A stretch of 46,434 bases of DNA from an uncultured Clostridia bacterium (GTDB taxonomy: Bacteria > Bacillota > Clostridia > HGM11327): NCBI GenBank assembly GCA_945918795.1, contig CAMEIT010000014.1, positions 1 through 46,434 on the forward strand, given 5' to 3'. Of this stretch, positions 1 to 7,204 are shown in pieces. Positions within the stretch are counted from its first letter, which is position 1. The number at the start of each line of letters is the position of its first letter. The notes beneath the pieces were generated by a model that did not search any database, was not told where the DNA came from, and saw only the letters and a program-made list of their open reading frames with translations. Made by a program: the position numbers and the translations under genes.

Positions 1-180
1 TATTCTTCTGTATATAATTCGTCATAGTACCAACGAATCGGATTTTCGTAAATATAATTCGATCGGATTTGGTAATCCTTTTTATTTCGTATCACATGTT
101 CAATATAGGATTTTTGCCAAATGGGCGCCCCGATCTTTTTTGTAGCCGCACCTTTGAATTGCTTTACCATCCGTTCCACC

Positions 181-203
181 GTAGGGGCGACCTGTGGTCG
201 CCC
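181..203 (+). repeat. REP-like palindrome, GTAG-headed, inside the transposase pseudogene
   Basis: GTAG (181-184) precedes GGGCGACC-TGT-GGTCGCCC (185-203), a perfect 8-bp stem. It is the inner member of an inverted pair with 352-374. GTAG at the 5' foot of a hairpin is the known recognition layout of E. coli-type REP sequences. Confidence 0.75.
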
Positions 204-351
204 GTATTCATCAGCAGAAATAACAACCATTATGTGTAAGTGATTCGGCATAATTACGTAAGAATACAATGATACTGCAGGATACGTTTGATTCCGACGT
301 TCCAATTCGTCTAACACGATCTTGCCGATATTCGATAATGGCAGATTTTGC

Positions 352-374
352 GGGCGAACACAGTTCGCCCCTAC
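352..374 (-). repeat. REP-like palindrome, GTAG-headed, opposite orientation
   Basis: On the minus strand GTAG (374-371) precedes GGGCGAAC-TGT-GTTCGCCC. It belongs to the same family as 181-203 but points the other way, so the two bracket the second HUH half. It is translated in frame as VGANCVRP. Confidence 0.75.
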
Positions 375-477
375 GGAACACTCATAAAATGAAGTTTGAA
401 ACAATTTTCCGTCAAATCCGTTATTCTTACATTCTCTCGTTGTCAACGATTTATATGCACAAACAATGTCTGTGATT

Positions 478-501
478 GTAGGGCGGGGGCTTGCTCCCGC
501 C
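478..501 (+). repeat. REP-like palindrome of a second family, GTAG-headed
   Basis: GTAG (478-481) leads into GGCGGGGGC-TT-GCTCCCGCC (482-501). The stem sequence differs from the pair at 181 and 352 and matches 651-674. It is the downstream bracket of the first HUH half. Confidence 0.75.
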
Positions 502-650
502 GCTTCGCTCTCTAAAATCAAAACAACATGGATGTGGTTTGGCATAATTACATATTTGTCAACCGATAAAAATTCATATCGGTCTTCGAGCGATAACAGC
601 TGTTGCTCTGCAATATTTCCAAATGATGTGTATTCCATACCGCTTGCTTC

Positions 651-674
651 GGCGGGAGCAAGCCCCCGCCCTAC
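651..674 (-). repeat. REP-like palindrome of the second family, opposite orientation
   Basis: On the minus strand GTAG (674-671) precedes GGCGGGGGC-TT-GCTCCCGCC. It is the inverted partner of 478-501 and encodes VGRGLAPA in the transposase frame. Confidence 0.75.
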
Positions 675-827
675 AATGCGAGATAAAACACACCTTCTGT
701 TTTGCGTACATATCGTTATAAAATAGGCACCTGCAGAACTTTAATCATAATTGTCAAGACGAGGATGCTTTCTTTGCGGCAACTTTTTCTTTATCCGTTT
801 TCATCACCCATATCATTATAATACGAA

Positions 828-856
828 TCGGCAGAGGAAAACAATTTCTCTGCCGA
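828..856. other. Hairpin between transposase remnant and malic enzyme
   Basis: TCGGCAGAG (828-836) and CTCTGCCGA (848-856) form a perfect 9-bp stem with an 11-nt loop. It lies about 60 bp beyond the malic-enzyme stop codon and could end that minus-strand transcript, but no good U-tract follows on either strand. Confidence 0.4.
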
Positions 857-914
857 AATTTTGTGCATACCGATTCTCCGTTGTGAATAATAGAGTAACA
901 GTTCCCGAATTTTT

Positions 915-2087
915 TTATATTCTTGCAACACCTGTTTTATGTGCCGCGTCAATTACGGCTTGTGCGACAACCTTTGCGACTCTTTTGTCAAGCGCCGGAG
1001 GAATTATGTTTTCAGCCGAAAGCTCATCATCCGGAATCAAGGAAGCAAGCGCAAATGACGTTGCAACCTTCATTTCTTCGTTTATGCAGGAGGCTCTGCA
1101 ATCAAGCGCACCGCGGAAAATGCCCGGGAAAGCAAGCACGTTGTTTATTTGATTCGGGAAGTCGGAGCGACCTGTGCCGACAACGGCGGCGCCTGCCTTT
1201 TTGGCAAGATCGGGCATTATTTCAGGCGTAGGATTTGCCATTGGGAATACTATGGCTTTTGCTGCCATGGACTTAACCATTTCTTCCGAAACGACTCCCG
1301 GGGCACTCACGCCTACGAATACATCGGCGCCTTTCATTGCATCGGCAAGAGAACCTGTTTTGCATTCCTCATTTGTCATTGCTGCCATTTCTTTGTGCGC
1401 GTCATTGAGCGTGGAATCGTTGCGGCAGAGTATGCCGAAGCGGTCTACCATTGTCAGGTGCTTTACGCCGAGATTGAGGAGATGCTTGCCTATTGCAATT
1501 CCTGCCGAGCCTGCACCGTTAATTACGACGCGAACGTTTTGTATTTCTTTACCGACGACCTTGAGCGCGTTTATGAGTGCTGCCGCAACGACTATTGCAG
1601 TGCCGTGCTGATCGTCGTGGAATACGGGAATATCACAAATTTCTTTTAAGCGCTTTTCTATTTCAAAGCATCTCGGCGCGCTTATATCCTCGAGATTTAT
1701 TCCGCCGAATGAACCCGATATGAGATATATTGTGCGGACGATTTCATCGGGGTCCTTTGTTTTCAGGCAAATAGGGAATGCGTCAACATCGGCAAACTCC
1801 TTAAAAAGCGCGCATTTGCCCTCCATTACGGGCATACCTGCCTCAGGGCCTATATCGCCTAACCCAAGTATTGCAGTGCCGTCGGTAATGACCGCTACGA
1901 GATTCGAGCGCCTTGTAAGCTCCCATGATTTGTTTACATCATCGTGTATTTCGAGGCATGGCTGTGCTACTCCGGGCGTATATGCGAGCGAAAGCTCATG
2001 CCTGCTTTCGACCTTTACTCTGGACACGACTTCTATCTTGCCGCCCCATTCATAATGCTTTTTTAATGATTCTTCACGTATATCCAT
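915..2087 (-). CDS. Malic enzyme (NAD(P)-dependent malate dehydrogenase, decarboxylating)
   Basis: This 390-aa protein has the size and motifs of a short bacterial malic enzyme, which converts malate to pyruvate and CO2 with NAD(P)+. SLAYTPGVA (about residues 33-41) is the usual N-terminal signature. The lysine of GMPVMEGKCALFK, the metal site FHDDQHGTA (about 155) and the Rossmann loop INGAGSAGIAIG (about 190) are all present. MANPTPEI and TGRSDFPNQINN near the C-terminus also fit. The gene lies 67 bp downstream of fumC on the same strand, so fumarate to malate to pyruvate is encoded by one probable operon. No strong ribosome binding site precedes the ATG. NAD versus NADP preference cannot be read from the sequence. 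Confidence 0.93.
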   Translation of the reverse strand: MDIREESLKKHYEWGGKIEVVSRVKVESRHELSLAYTPGVAQPCLEIHDDVNKSWELTRRSNLVAVITDGTAILGLGDIGPEAGMPVMEGKCALFKEFADVDAFPICLKTKDPDEIVRTIYLISGSFGGINLEDISAPRCFEIEKRLKEICDIPVFHDDQHGTAIVVAAALINALKVVGKEIQNVRVVINGAGSAGIAIGKHLLNLGVKHLTMVDRFGILCRNDSTLNDAHKEMAAMTNEECKTGSLADAMKGADVFVGVSAPGVVSEEMVKSMAAKAIVFPMANPTPEIMPDLAKKAGAAVVGTGRSDFPNQINNVLAFPGIFRGALDCRASCINEEMKVATSFALASLIPDDELSAENIIPPALDKRVAKVVAQAVIDAAHKTGVARI

Positions 2088-2154
2088 AATATTTTCGTAT
2101 CACGCCGAGATGGCGGAGTATTCCTTTCTTAGGTGTTTTGCTTTATAAACGGTT

Positions 2155-3525
2155 TTATGCCATTTCTTCCGGGTGGAAGTATTTGTCGAACTCATCTTCA
2201 CTCAGATATGCAAGCTGAACACACGCTTCACGAAGTGAAAGATTTTCCCCGTGTGCCTTGTGTACTACACGCGCCGCATTTTCATAGCCTATATACGGAG
2301 TGAGCGCCGTGACAAGCATGAGCGAGTTATGCAGATTGTCGTGCATTTTATTTTTATCGGCTTTTATTCCCGTAACGCAGTTCTTTTCAAACGATACGCA
2401 AACGTCTCCGAGAAGTCTTACTGACTGCAAATAATTGTATATACATACGGGCATAAATACGTTAAGCTCAAAATTGCCCTGCGACGCCGCAATTCCCACT
2501 GCCGTATCGTTTCCCATAACCTGTACCGCTACCATTGTTACCGCTTCGCACTGAGTCGGATTTACTTTGCCGGGCATTATTGATGACCCCGGTTCGTTTT
2601 CCGGAATCGTTATTTCTCCCAAGCCGCATCTCGGTCCGCTTGCCAGCCAGCGTATGTCGTTTGCAATTTTCATAAGGTCGCATGCAAGAGCTTTGAGCGC
2701 ACCGTGGGCAAATACAAGCTCGTCCTTTGACGTGAGCGCATGAAATTTGTTTTCGGCTGTGTAAAATTTTGTGCCGGTAATAGATGAAATTTCTTCTGCA
2801 ACCGCACTATCGAAGCCTTTCGGCGCATTGAGCCCCGTTCCAACGGCTGTTGCACCTAATGCAAGCCTGCGCAAAGGCTCAAGAGACATATTAATTAATT
2901 CGACATCTCTTTCAAGAGAACTCCTCCAACCGCTTATTTCCTGCGAGAATTTAATAGGCGTTGCGTCCTCAAGATGCGTTCTGCCGCTTTTTACTATGCC
3001 TTCGTTTTCTTTTTCAAGGCGCAAAAACGTTTTTATTAAATTTTTTACCGACGGCAAAAGCAATTTCTCGGTTTGACATACCGCGGCAATGTGCATTGCT
3101 GTCGGGAATGTGTCGTTTGATGACTGCGACATATTGACATCGTCGTTCGGATGCAGAAGCTTTTTGCCCGCTATTGCGTTTCCGCGGTTGGCAATGACTT
3201 CGTTTGCATTCATGTTGCTTTGCGTGCCGCTGCCTGTCTGCCATACGACAAGCGGAAAGTGCGCGTCAAGTGAACCGCTTATTACTTCCTCTGCGGCGGA
3301 TTCTATCGCACTGAGCTTTTCCGACGTCATTCTGCTCGGAACAAGCTTCGCGTTCGTTCGCGCTGAGGCAAGCTTCAGTATTCCCAATGAATGAATGATT
3401 TCAAGCGGCATTCTTTCTGTGCCTATTCGGAAATTCTCAAGACTGCGCTGGGTTTGCGCTCCCCAATATTTGTCGGCGGGAACTTTTATCTCGCCCATTG
3501 AATCATGTTCTGTTCGGTATTCCAT
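2155..3525 (-). CDS. fumC: Class II fumarate hydratase
   Basis: This 456-aa protein catalyses reversible hydration of fumarate to malate. It has the full length and motifs of the iron-independent class II fumarases: GSGTQSNMNANEV (about 98-110), SQSSNDTFPTAMH (about 132-144), and the mobile signature loop GSSIMPGKVNPTQCEA near 315-330 holding the catalytic serine. The other possible reading, aspartate ammonia-lyase, belongs to the same superfamily; the N-terminus (EHDSMGEIKVPADKYWGAQTQRS) favours fumarase. It is the first gene of a probable fumC-malic enzyme unit with a promoter at 3627-3655. The ATG has only a poor Shine-Dalgarno sequence. Confidence 0.93.
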   Translation of the reverse strand: MEYRTEHDSMGEIKVPADKYWGAQTQRSLENFRIGTERMPLEIIHSLGILKLASARTNAKLVPSRMTSEKLSAIESAAEEVISGSLDAHFPLVVWQTGSGTQSNMNANEVIANRGNAIAGKKLLHPNDDVNMSQSSNDTFPTAMHIAAVCQTEKLLLPSVKNLIKTFLRLEKENEGIVKSGRTHLEDATPIKFSQEISGWRSSLERDVELINMSLEPLRRLALGATAVGTGLNAPKGFDSAVAEEISSITGTKFYTAENKFHALTSKDELVFAHGALKALACDLMKIANDIRWLASGPRCGLGEITIPENEPGSSIMPGKVNPTQCEAVTMVAVQVMGNDTAVGIAASQGNFELNVFMPVCIYNYLQSVRLLGDVCVSFEKNCVTGIKADKNKMHDNLHNSLMLVTALTPYIGYENAARVVHKAHGENLSLREACVQLAYLSEDEFDKYFHPEEMA

Positions 3526-3626
3526 TTTTGCTGTGTTTGATGCGCAGAATCATGTGAATGCTTCTGCTTACCTTTGACCTTTCATTCGCAGTTGACCTGC
3601 GTTATTCCTTTTGCTCGTACCGCTAT

Positions 3627-3655
3627 ATTTTAACATAGTTTGCTGCCTTTTGCAA
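3627..3655 (-). promoter_or_regulatory. Probable sigma-A promoter of fumC
   Basis: On the minus strand TTGCAA (3655-3650) is followed after 17 nt by TAAAAT (3632-3627), about 100 nt upstream of the fumC ATG. The leader contains two short hairpins (CGCAG-N5-CTGCG and GCAGAA-N12-TTCTGC) of unknown role. Confidence 0.55.
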
Positions 3656-3673
3656 GAAAACTTTTTGATTATT

Positions 3674-3970
3674 GGGGACTTTTGGAAAAGTCCCCAAGCC
3701 CGAAAACTTTAAAACGCTTTGCGGCTTACTCATCAGCCCGTCGAGAGTATGACGGGCTGATGAGCATTGACTTTACGACTTTATTTAAGGTATTTTACGG
3801 CAAAACGTAAACATACTGCATATCTCCCTCAAAGAGAAAAGAAAATTAAATGTCCTCGAGCGATAACTACCATAGGCATCGCTTGAGGACAGCTACAAAG
3901 TATTTTAAAGTTTAGGTCAAGCCTTTTCAAAGGCTTGGCGGGGTACGGGGCGGCAGCCCCGAAAAAAGAA
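3674..3970 (+). repeat. Dispersed variable-stem intergenic repeat, copy A
   Basis: The copy fills the gap between the fumC promoter and the stop codon at 3971. In order it holds: terminal hairpin GGGGACTTTT/GAAAAGTCCCC (3674-3695); the flank CCCGAAAACTTTAAAACGC; hairpin 1 CTCATCAGCCCGTC-GAGAGTAT-GACGGGCTGATGAG (3729-3764); an A-rich spacer with AAAGAGAAAAG; hairpin 2 GTCCTCGAGCGAT-N13-ATCGCTTGAGGAC (3852-3890); the flank TACAAAGTATTTTAAAGTTT; AAGCCTTTTCAAAGGCTT (3919-3936); GGCGGGGTAC; and GGGGCGGCAGCCCC (3947-3960) followed by A residues. Copies B and C share this order, but the stems of hairpins 1 and 2 differ. The poly-A/T lies on the wrong side of the end hairpins for simple intrinsic terminators. 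Confidence 0.85.
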
Positions 3971-4864
3971 TCATATTTCCAAGCCGGCGGTTTGGAGGTC
4001 ATGTTTAAGTTTTTGCATATCCTGTTTAGAGAATTTTGCTCCGGGGAAAACGGTACTACCCATATCGATACCGAATAGAGTGAGAGTTGCCTTAACGGCG
4101 GCGAAGCAATTATCATTTTTAATAAGGACGCTTACGACCTTATTAATATCGTACTGAATTTGTCTTGCCTTTTGGATATCACCGGCGATGAAAGCGTTAT
4201 ACAAAGCGACGTATCTATGAGGCATTACGTTATATGTAGAGCCTATACCGCCGTCAGCGCCCATTGCGAGGCCAGCCAAAAGCATTTCATCGGGGCCGTT
4301 TATGATATTTATATTACCTGAGTTAATCATTTTGAGCATTGACATGAGGTAATAATCCTTAAGAGTGAATTTAAGGCCGATAATATTATCAACGGACATG
4401 AGTTCTTCAAAGACCTTTGTGAGGTCATTGCCCAAGAGGAGCGGAGTGACGTATATAACAACGGGGAGAGAAGTCAGTGACGCTATTTTTTTATAATAGT
4501 TTACGACCTCGCTGTTTTTATGTGAATAGTAAGCGTTTGGCGCCATAGAGGAAACAGCGTCGGCACCGCTTTTTTCAGCGTGTGCGATTAATTTTTTTAC
4601 GTCTGTAAAATTCGGACCGCCGATATGAGCTATAATTTTGCCTCTTCCGTTATTATGTGCGATAACAGCTTCGAGCGTTTCCATTCTTGTTTTGACGGGC
4701 AGAGCAGGACCCTCGCCTGTTGCGCCGCAAACGTAAAATCCGTTTACGCCGCCTGCATAATCAAAATCCATGAGCTGTTCTATAACGCCCTTTTTAAGCT
4801 TTTCACTGCTGTCTACCGGCGTGGGAAGTGCCGGCATAATTCCCTTGAACAATATTTTTTCCAT
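3971..4864 (-). CDS. Dihydrodipicolinate synthase / N-acetylneuraminate lyase family aldolase
   Basis: This 297-aa class I aldolase of the DapA/NanA superfamily forms or cleaves pyruvate-derived C-C bonds. It contains the loop YVCGATGEGPAL (about 45-56), the catalytic tyrosine in VVIYVTPLLLG (about 138), and the Schiff-base lysine in IIGLKFTLKD (about 160). The carboxylate-binding segment and the substrate-specific part are not those of a typical DapA. Linkage to a GntR/FCD regulator, and not to lysine genes, suggests a catabolic sugar-acid or keto-acid lyase. The start at 4864 (MEKILFKG) matches the family; an in-frame ATG at 4876 is possible, and the 36-residue upstream extension is not family-like. 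The stop codon abuts repeat copy A. Confidence 0.85.
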   Translation of the reverse strand: MEKILFKGIMPALPTPVDSSEKLKKGVIEQLMDFDYAGGVNGFYVCGATGEGPALPVKTRMETLEAVIAHNNGRGKIIAHIGGPNFTDVKKLIAHAEKSGADAVSSMAPNAYYSHKNSEVVNYYKKIASLTSLPVVIYVTPLLLGNDLTKVFEELMSVDNIIGLKFTLKDYYLMSMLKMINSGNINIINGPDEMLLAGLAMGADGGIGSTYNVMPHRYVALYNAFIAGDIQKARQIQYDINKVVSVLIKNDNCFAAVKATLTLFGIDMGSTVFPGAKFSKQDMQKLKHDLQTAGLEI

Positions 4865-4893
4865 GCCTGATACCATACTTTTTACAATGTTAA

Positions 4894-4912
4894 CGCAGCA
4901 TGGCATACTGCG
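4894..4912. promoter_or_regulatory. Near-perfect 19-bp palindrome upstream of the aldolase gene, candidate operator
   Basis: CGCAGCATGGCATACTGCG has 9-bp arms around a central G with one mismatch. It lies 29 bp before the aldolase ATG in the short gap after the GntR gene. A regulator-binding site or a leader hairpin would both fit. Confidence 0.45.
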
Positions 4913-5016
4913 TCTGCTGTAAGGAGTTCCTTTCTTAATGAATCTGAACAGAGAAATCCTCAGGCGACGCAAAATGCAATATGCTTTTATGGCATGACAT
5001 CATTAATTGAGCCGTA

Positions 5017-5649
5017 TCAGAGGTACTCTGACATTATATCCTTGCCGCTGAATAAGTGTTCGCGCATGGCTGCTTCGGCCTCATCCTTGTTATCGGTACG
5101 AAGCGTTTCCAGGAGCTTAACATGGTTAGATCTTTCGGAAATAGAATAATGCAGATAGGTGCAGTTAAGATGATAAAACAGGCTCGGCTTTGAAACGGCA
5201 GCGTAATGCTCCGACAAAACCGGATTTTCACACAACGACACCAGAGCCGTATGAAATGCCATATCCTTGCGCCATACTTCCATTGACGAGCCGAATTCCA
5301 CAAACGAGTTCTCAAGGTCTACGGCAAGGGACAGCAATTCATCGTAATTATTCCGTATTTTTTCTCCGCAGTAATATCTGACAGCCATACATTCTATGCC
5401 CGTCTTGATAAGCAGATTGCCCAAAACGTCCTCGGGACGTATTATTTTGACCTGGGTGCCTTTCCTCGGAATGGTTTCAATGTACCCCTCCATTTCAAGC
5501 TTTACCATAGCCTCGAGTACAGGCGCAACGCTCACACCGAGCCTTGCCGCAATCTCTCTGCGATTGATGATTTCTCCCGGCATAAGCTCACCTTTTGTGA
5601 GCATATCCAACAGCGTTTCATAAATAGTTTCTGATAACATAATTTCCAC
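5017..5649 (-). CDS. GntR-family transcriptional regulator (FadR subfamily, FCD domain)
   Basis: The 210-aa protein has an N-terminal winged helix (residues about 5-70; GEIINRREIAARLGVSVAPV, then KLEMEGYIETIPRKGTQV) followed by an all-helical FCD ligand-binding domain (about 80-205). Metal-binding-type histidines occur in FHTALVSLC, near LNCTYLHY, and in MREHLFSG at the end. FCD regulators usually sense organic acids or sugar acids and repress the adjacent catabolic gene. Here the aldolase at 3971-4864 lies about 150 bp downstream on the same strand. The gene probably represses itself through the palindromes over its own promoter (5661-5711). Confidence 0.9.
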   Translation of the reverse strand: MEIMLSETIYETLLDMLTKGELMPGEIINRREIAARLGVSVAPVLEAMVKLEMEGYIETIPRKGTQVKIIRPEDVLGNLLIKTGIECMAVRYYCGEKIRNNYDELLSLAVDLENSFVEFGSSMEVWRKDMAFHTALVSLCENPVLSEHYAAVSKPSLFYHLNCTYLHYSISERSNHVKLLETLRTDNKDEAEAAMREHLFSGKDIMSEYL

Positions 5650-5660
5650 CTTTATTAAAG

Positions 5661-5711
5661 TGATATATCAGAAGATATATCCATTATACTTCACATATTG
5701 ATAAATGTCAA
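5661..5711 (-). promoter_or_regulatory. Promoter of the GntR gene overlapped by a palindromic operator
   Basis: On the minus strand TTGACA (5711-5706) is followed after 17 nt by TATAAT (5688-5683). Immediately downstream, at the expected transcription start, is GATATATC-AGAA-GATATATC (5662-5681), two identical 8-bp palindromes. This placement fits repression by the encoded regulator. Confidence 0.65.
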
Positions 5712-5763
5712 GTTTTATTTGTTGATTTTTATTAAAATTTATACGACACTCAAAAAAACAGGC

Positions 5764-7197
5764 TTATTTTTTCCATACGGCGCGTGAAAACAGGATAAGC
5801 ATGGGGAATACCTCAAGTCTGCCGGCGAGCATATCGAATATGAGGACAAGCTTTGACGGTATTGAGAAGAACGCGAAATTCTGTGTCGGGCCGACAAGCT
5901 CAAGACCGGGGCCTATGTTGTTCATAGTTGATGCCACTGCCGTAAAGTTTGTTATGAGGTCATGATTGTCAAAAGCTATCACGACAAACGAGACCACAAA
6001 TATTATAATATAGCATACCGTAAAAGCGTATACATTCTGTACGACTTCGGAGTCAACAGGATGTGAGTCAATCGAAATTTTTTGCACGCGCTTTGGATGT
6101 ATGAGCGAGTTGAGACTGTTTTTCATGCTTTTTACGAGTATGATTATACGCGAAACCTTCATACCGCCTCCGGTGCTGCCTGCGCAAGCGCCTATAAACA
6201 TGAGCAACACAAGAATTGTCCTTGAAAGCTCAGGCCAAAGGTTAAAGTCGACAGTCGCAAAGCCTGTTGTTGAGATTATGGAAGCGACCGTGAACGCGGA
6301 ATGCTTGACGGCATCCTGAACAGACGGGAATAAGTGATATACGTTTAACGATATTATCGCTATTGCGCTTATTACTATTGCGGCGAATACGCGAACCTCA
6401 GTGTTGAAGGCTTCCTTTGGTTTTCTGTGCAGGAGCAGGTAGTATGAGTTGAAGTTGATTGAAAACAACAGCATAAAAATTGTTATTGCTATCTGTATTG
6501 CGGATGAATACGAATTGATGCTGTCGTTTTTTATTCCGAAGCCGCCTGTACCGGCTGTTGCAAACGATGCGTTGAGTGCTTCAAAAACGCTCATGCCTGC
6601 AAAAAGCAGTACAAAGAACTCGGTTAATGTGAGTATGAAATACAGCGAATAAAGTATGGTTGCTGTATTTTTTACTCTCGGAACAAGCTTGCTTACGGAA
6701 GGACCGGGGCTTTCCGCTTTCATGATGTGCATATTCTGACCGCCGCTCAACGACACGAATGCCATTATAAATACGAGCACGCCCATGCCGCCTACCCAAT
6801 GTGTAAAGCTTCTCCATATGAGAATCGATTTGGGCAGAGATTCTATCTCGGTGAGTATGCTTGCACCTGTTGTGGTAAAGCCGGAAACAGTCTCAAACAG
6901 CGCGTCAATATACGAGGGTATTGCACCCGATATGTAAAACGGAAAAGCTCCGAAAATACTCAGCGCAATCCAGCTTGCCGCGGCGATCACATATCCGTCG
7001 CGCGAATAAAGCGTCGTATCGGCAGGTCTGTTCATTATGAGCAAGCCTCCGACGGCGGCGCATATGAGGATTGACACGATAAATGATATAACAGCGCTTT
7101 CCGAATATATTATTGCCGTAATAAGAGGCACTGCCATGAATATAGCTTCAAATATCAATATCCAGCCGAGGATATTTTTTATCATTTTGTAATTCAT
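5764..7197 (-). CDS. trkH: Trk-type potassium uptake channel subunit TrkH/KtrB
   Basis: This 477-aa integral membrane protein is the K+-translocating subunit of a Trk/Ktr system. Four pore loops, each with a selectivity-filter glycine, are visible: SGFTTTGAS (about 107), ATAGTGGFG (about 216), ISTTGFATVDF (about 310) and STMNNIGPGLE (about 425). Hydrophobic helices alternate with these loops throughout, and the C-terminus GRLEVFPMLILF is typical. It lies 7 bp downstream of trkA on the same strand, so channel and gating subunit are co-transcribed. Assignment to TrkH rather than KtrB rests on the two-RCK partner protein. Confidence 0.93.
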   Translation of the reverse strand: MNYKMIKNILGWILIFEAIFMAVPLITAIIYSESAVISFIVSILICAAVGGLLIMNRPADTTLYSRDGYVIAAASWIALSIFGAFPFYISGAIPSYIDALFETVSGFTTTGASILTEIESLPKSILIWRSFTHWVGGMGVLVFIMAFVSLSGGQNMHIMKAESPGPSVSKLVPRVKNTATILYSLYFILTLTEFFVLLFAGMSVFEALNASFATAGTGGFGIKNDSINSYSSAIQIAITIFMLLFSINFNSYYLLLHRKPKEAFNTEVRVFAAIVISAIAIISLNVYHLFPSVQDAVKHSAFTVASIISTTGFATVDFNLWPELSRTILVLLMFIGACAGSTGGGMKVSRIIILVKSMKNSLNSLIHPKRVQKISIDSHPVDSEVVQNVYAFTVCYIIIFVVSFVVIAFDNHDLITNFTAVASTMNNIGPGLELVGPTQNFAFFSIPSKLVLIFDMLAGRLEVFPMLILFSRAVWKK

Positions 7198-7204
7198 TGC
7201 CGCC

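Larger units (their letters stand above)
1..782 (-). pseudogene. Chimeric, decayed REP-associated tyrosine transposase (RAYT, Y1/HUH family), cut by the left edge
   Basis: Read on the minus strand, one frame stays open from an in-frame TAA (743-741) to the window edge, about 247 codons. Upstream of the TAA the same frame still encodes a family-like N-terminus (HPRLDNYD, then stop, then SSAGAYFITICTQNRRC). Two HUH domains lie in tandem in this frame: VIMPNHIHVVLIL near 545-507 and VIMPNHLHIMVVI near 254-216. The first half ends after LFQTSFYE and lacks the catalytic-Tyr helix; the second half continues into that helix (NKKDYQIRSNYIYENP). Each half is bracketed by an inverted pair of GTAG-headed palindromes that are translated in frame (VGRGLAPA and ASPRPT; VGANCVRP and GRPQVAPT). 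RAYTs are single-domain HUH proteins that act on REP sequences, so this looks like an in-frame fusion of two family members that has since acquired a stop. The in-frame TGA at 803-801 limits the N-terminus; TTG at 782 is a possible old start. Confidence 0.8.

Noticed and set aside
269-726. Plus-strand ORFs of 68 and 86 codons at the left edge
   Set aside because: They are antisense to the transposase pseudogene, which has clear HUH motifs on the minus strand.
3947-3970. GGGGCGGCAGCCCC plus A-run as an intrinsic terminator of the aldolase gene
   Set aside because: On the minus strand, the direction of the gene, the U-run precedes the hairpin, so the polarity is wrong for an intrinsic terminator. 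The same holds for copy C and the gene at 38671.
3674-3970. CRISPR array
   Set aside because: The repeats are few, unequally spaced, hairpin-containing and dispersed over 35 kb. No cas gene is present.
3829-4116. Minus-strand 95-codon ORF running from the aldolase gene into repeat copy A
   Set aside because: It is an out-of-frame shadow of the aldolase C-terminus ending in the repeat.
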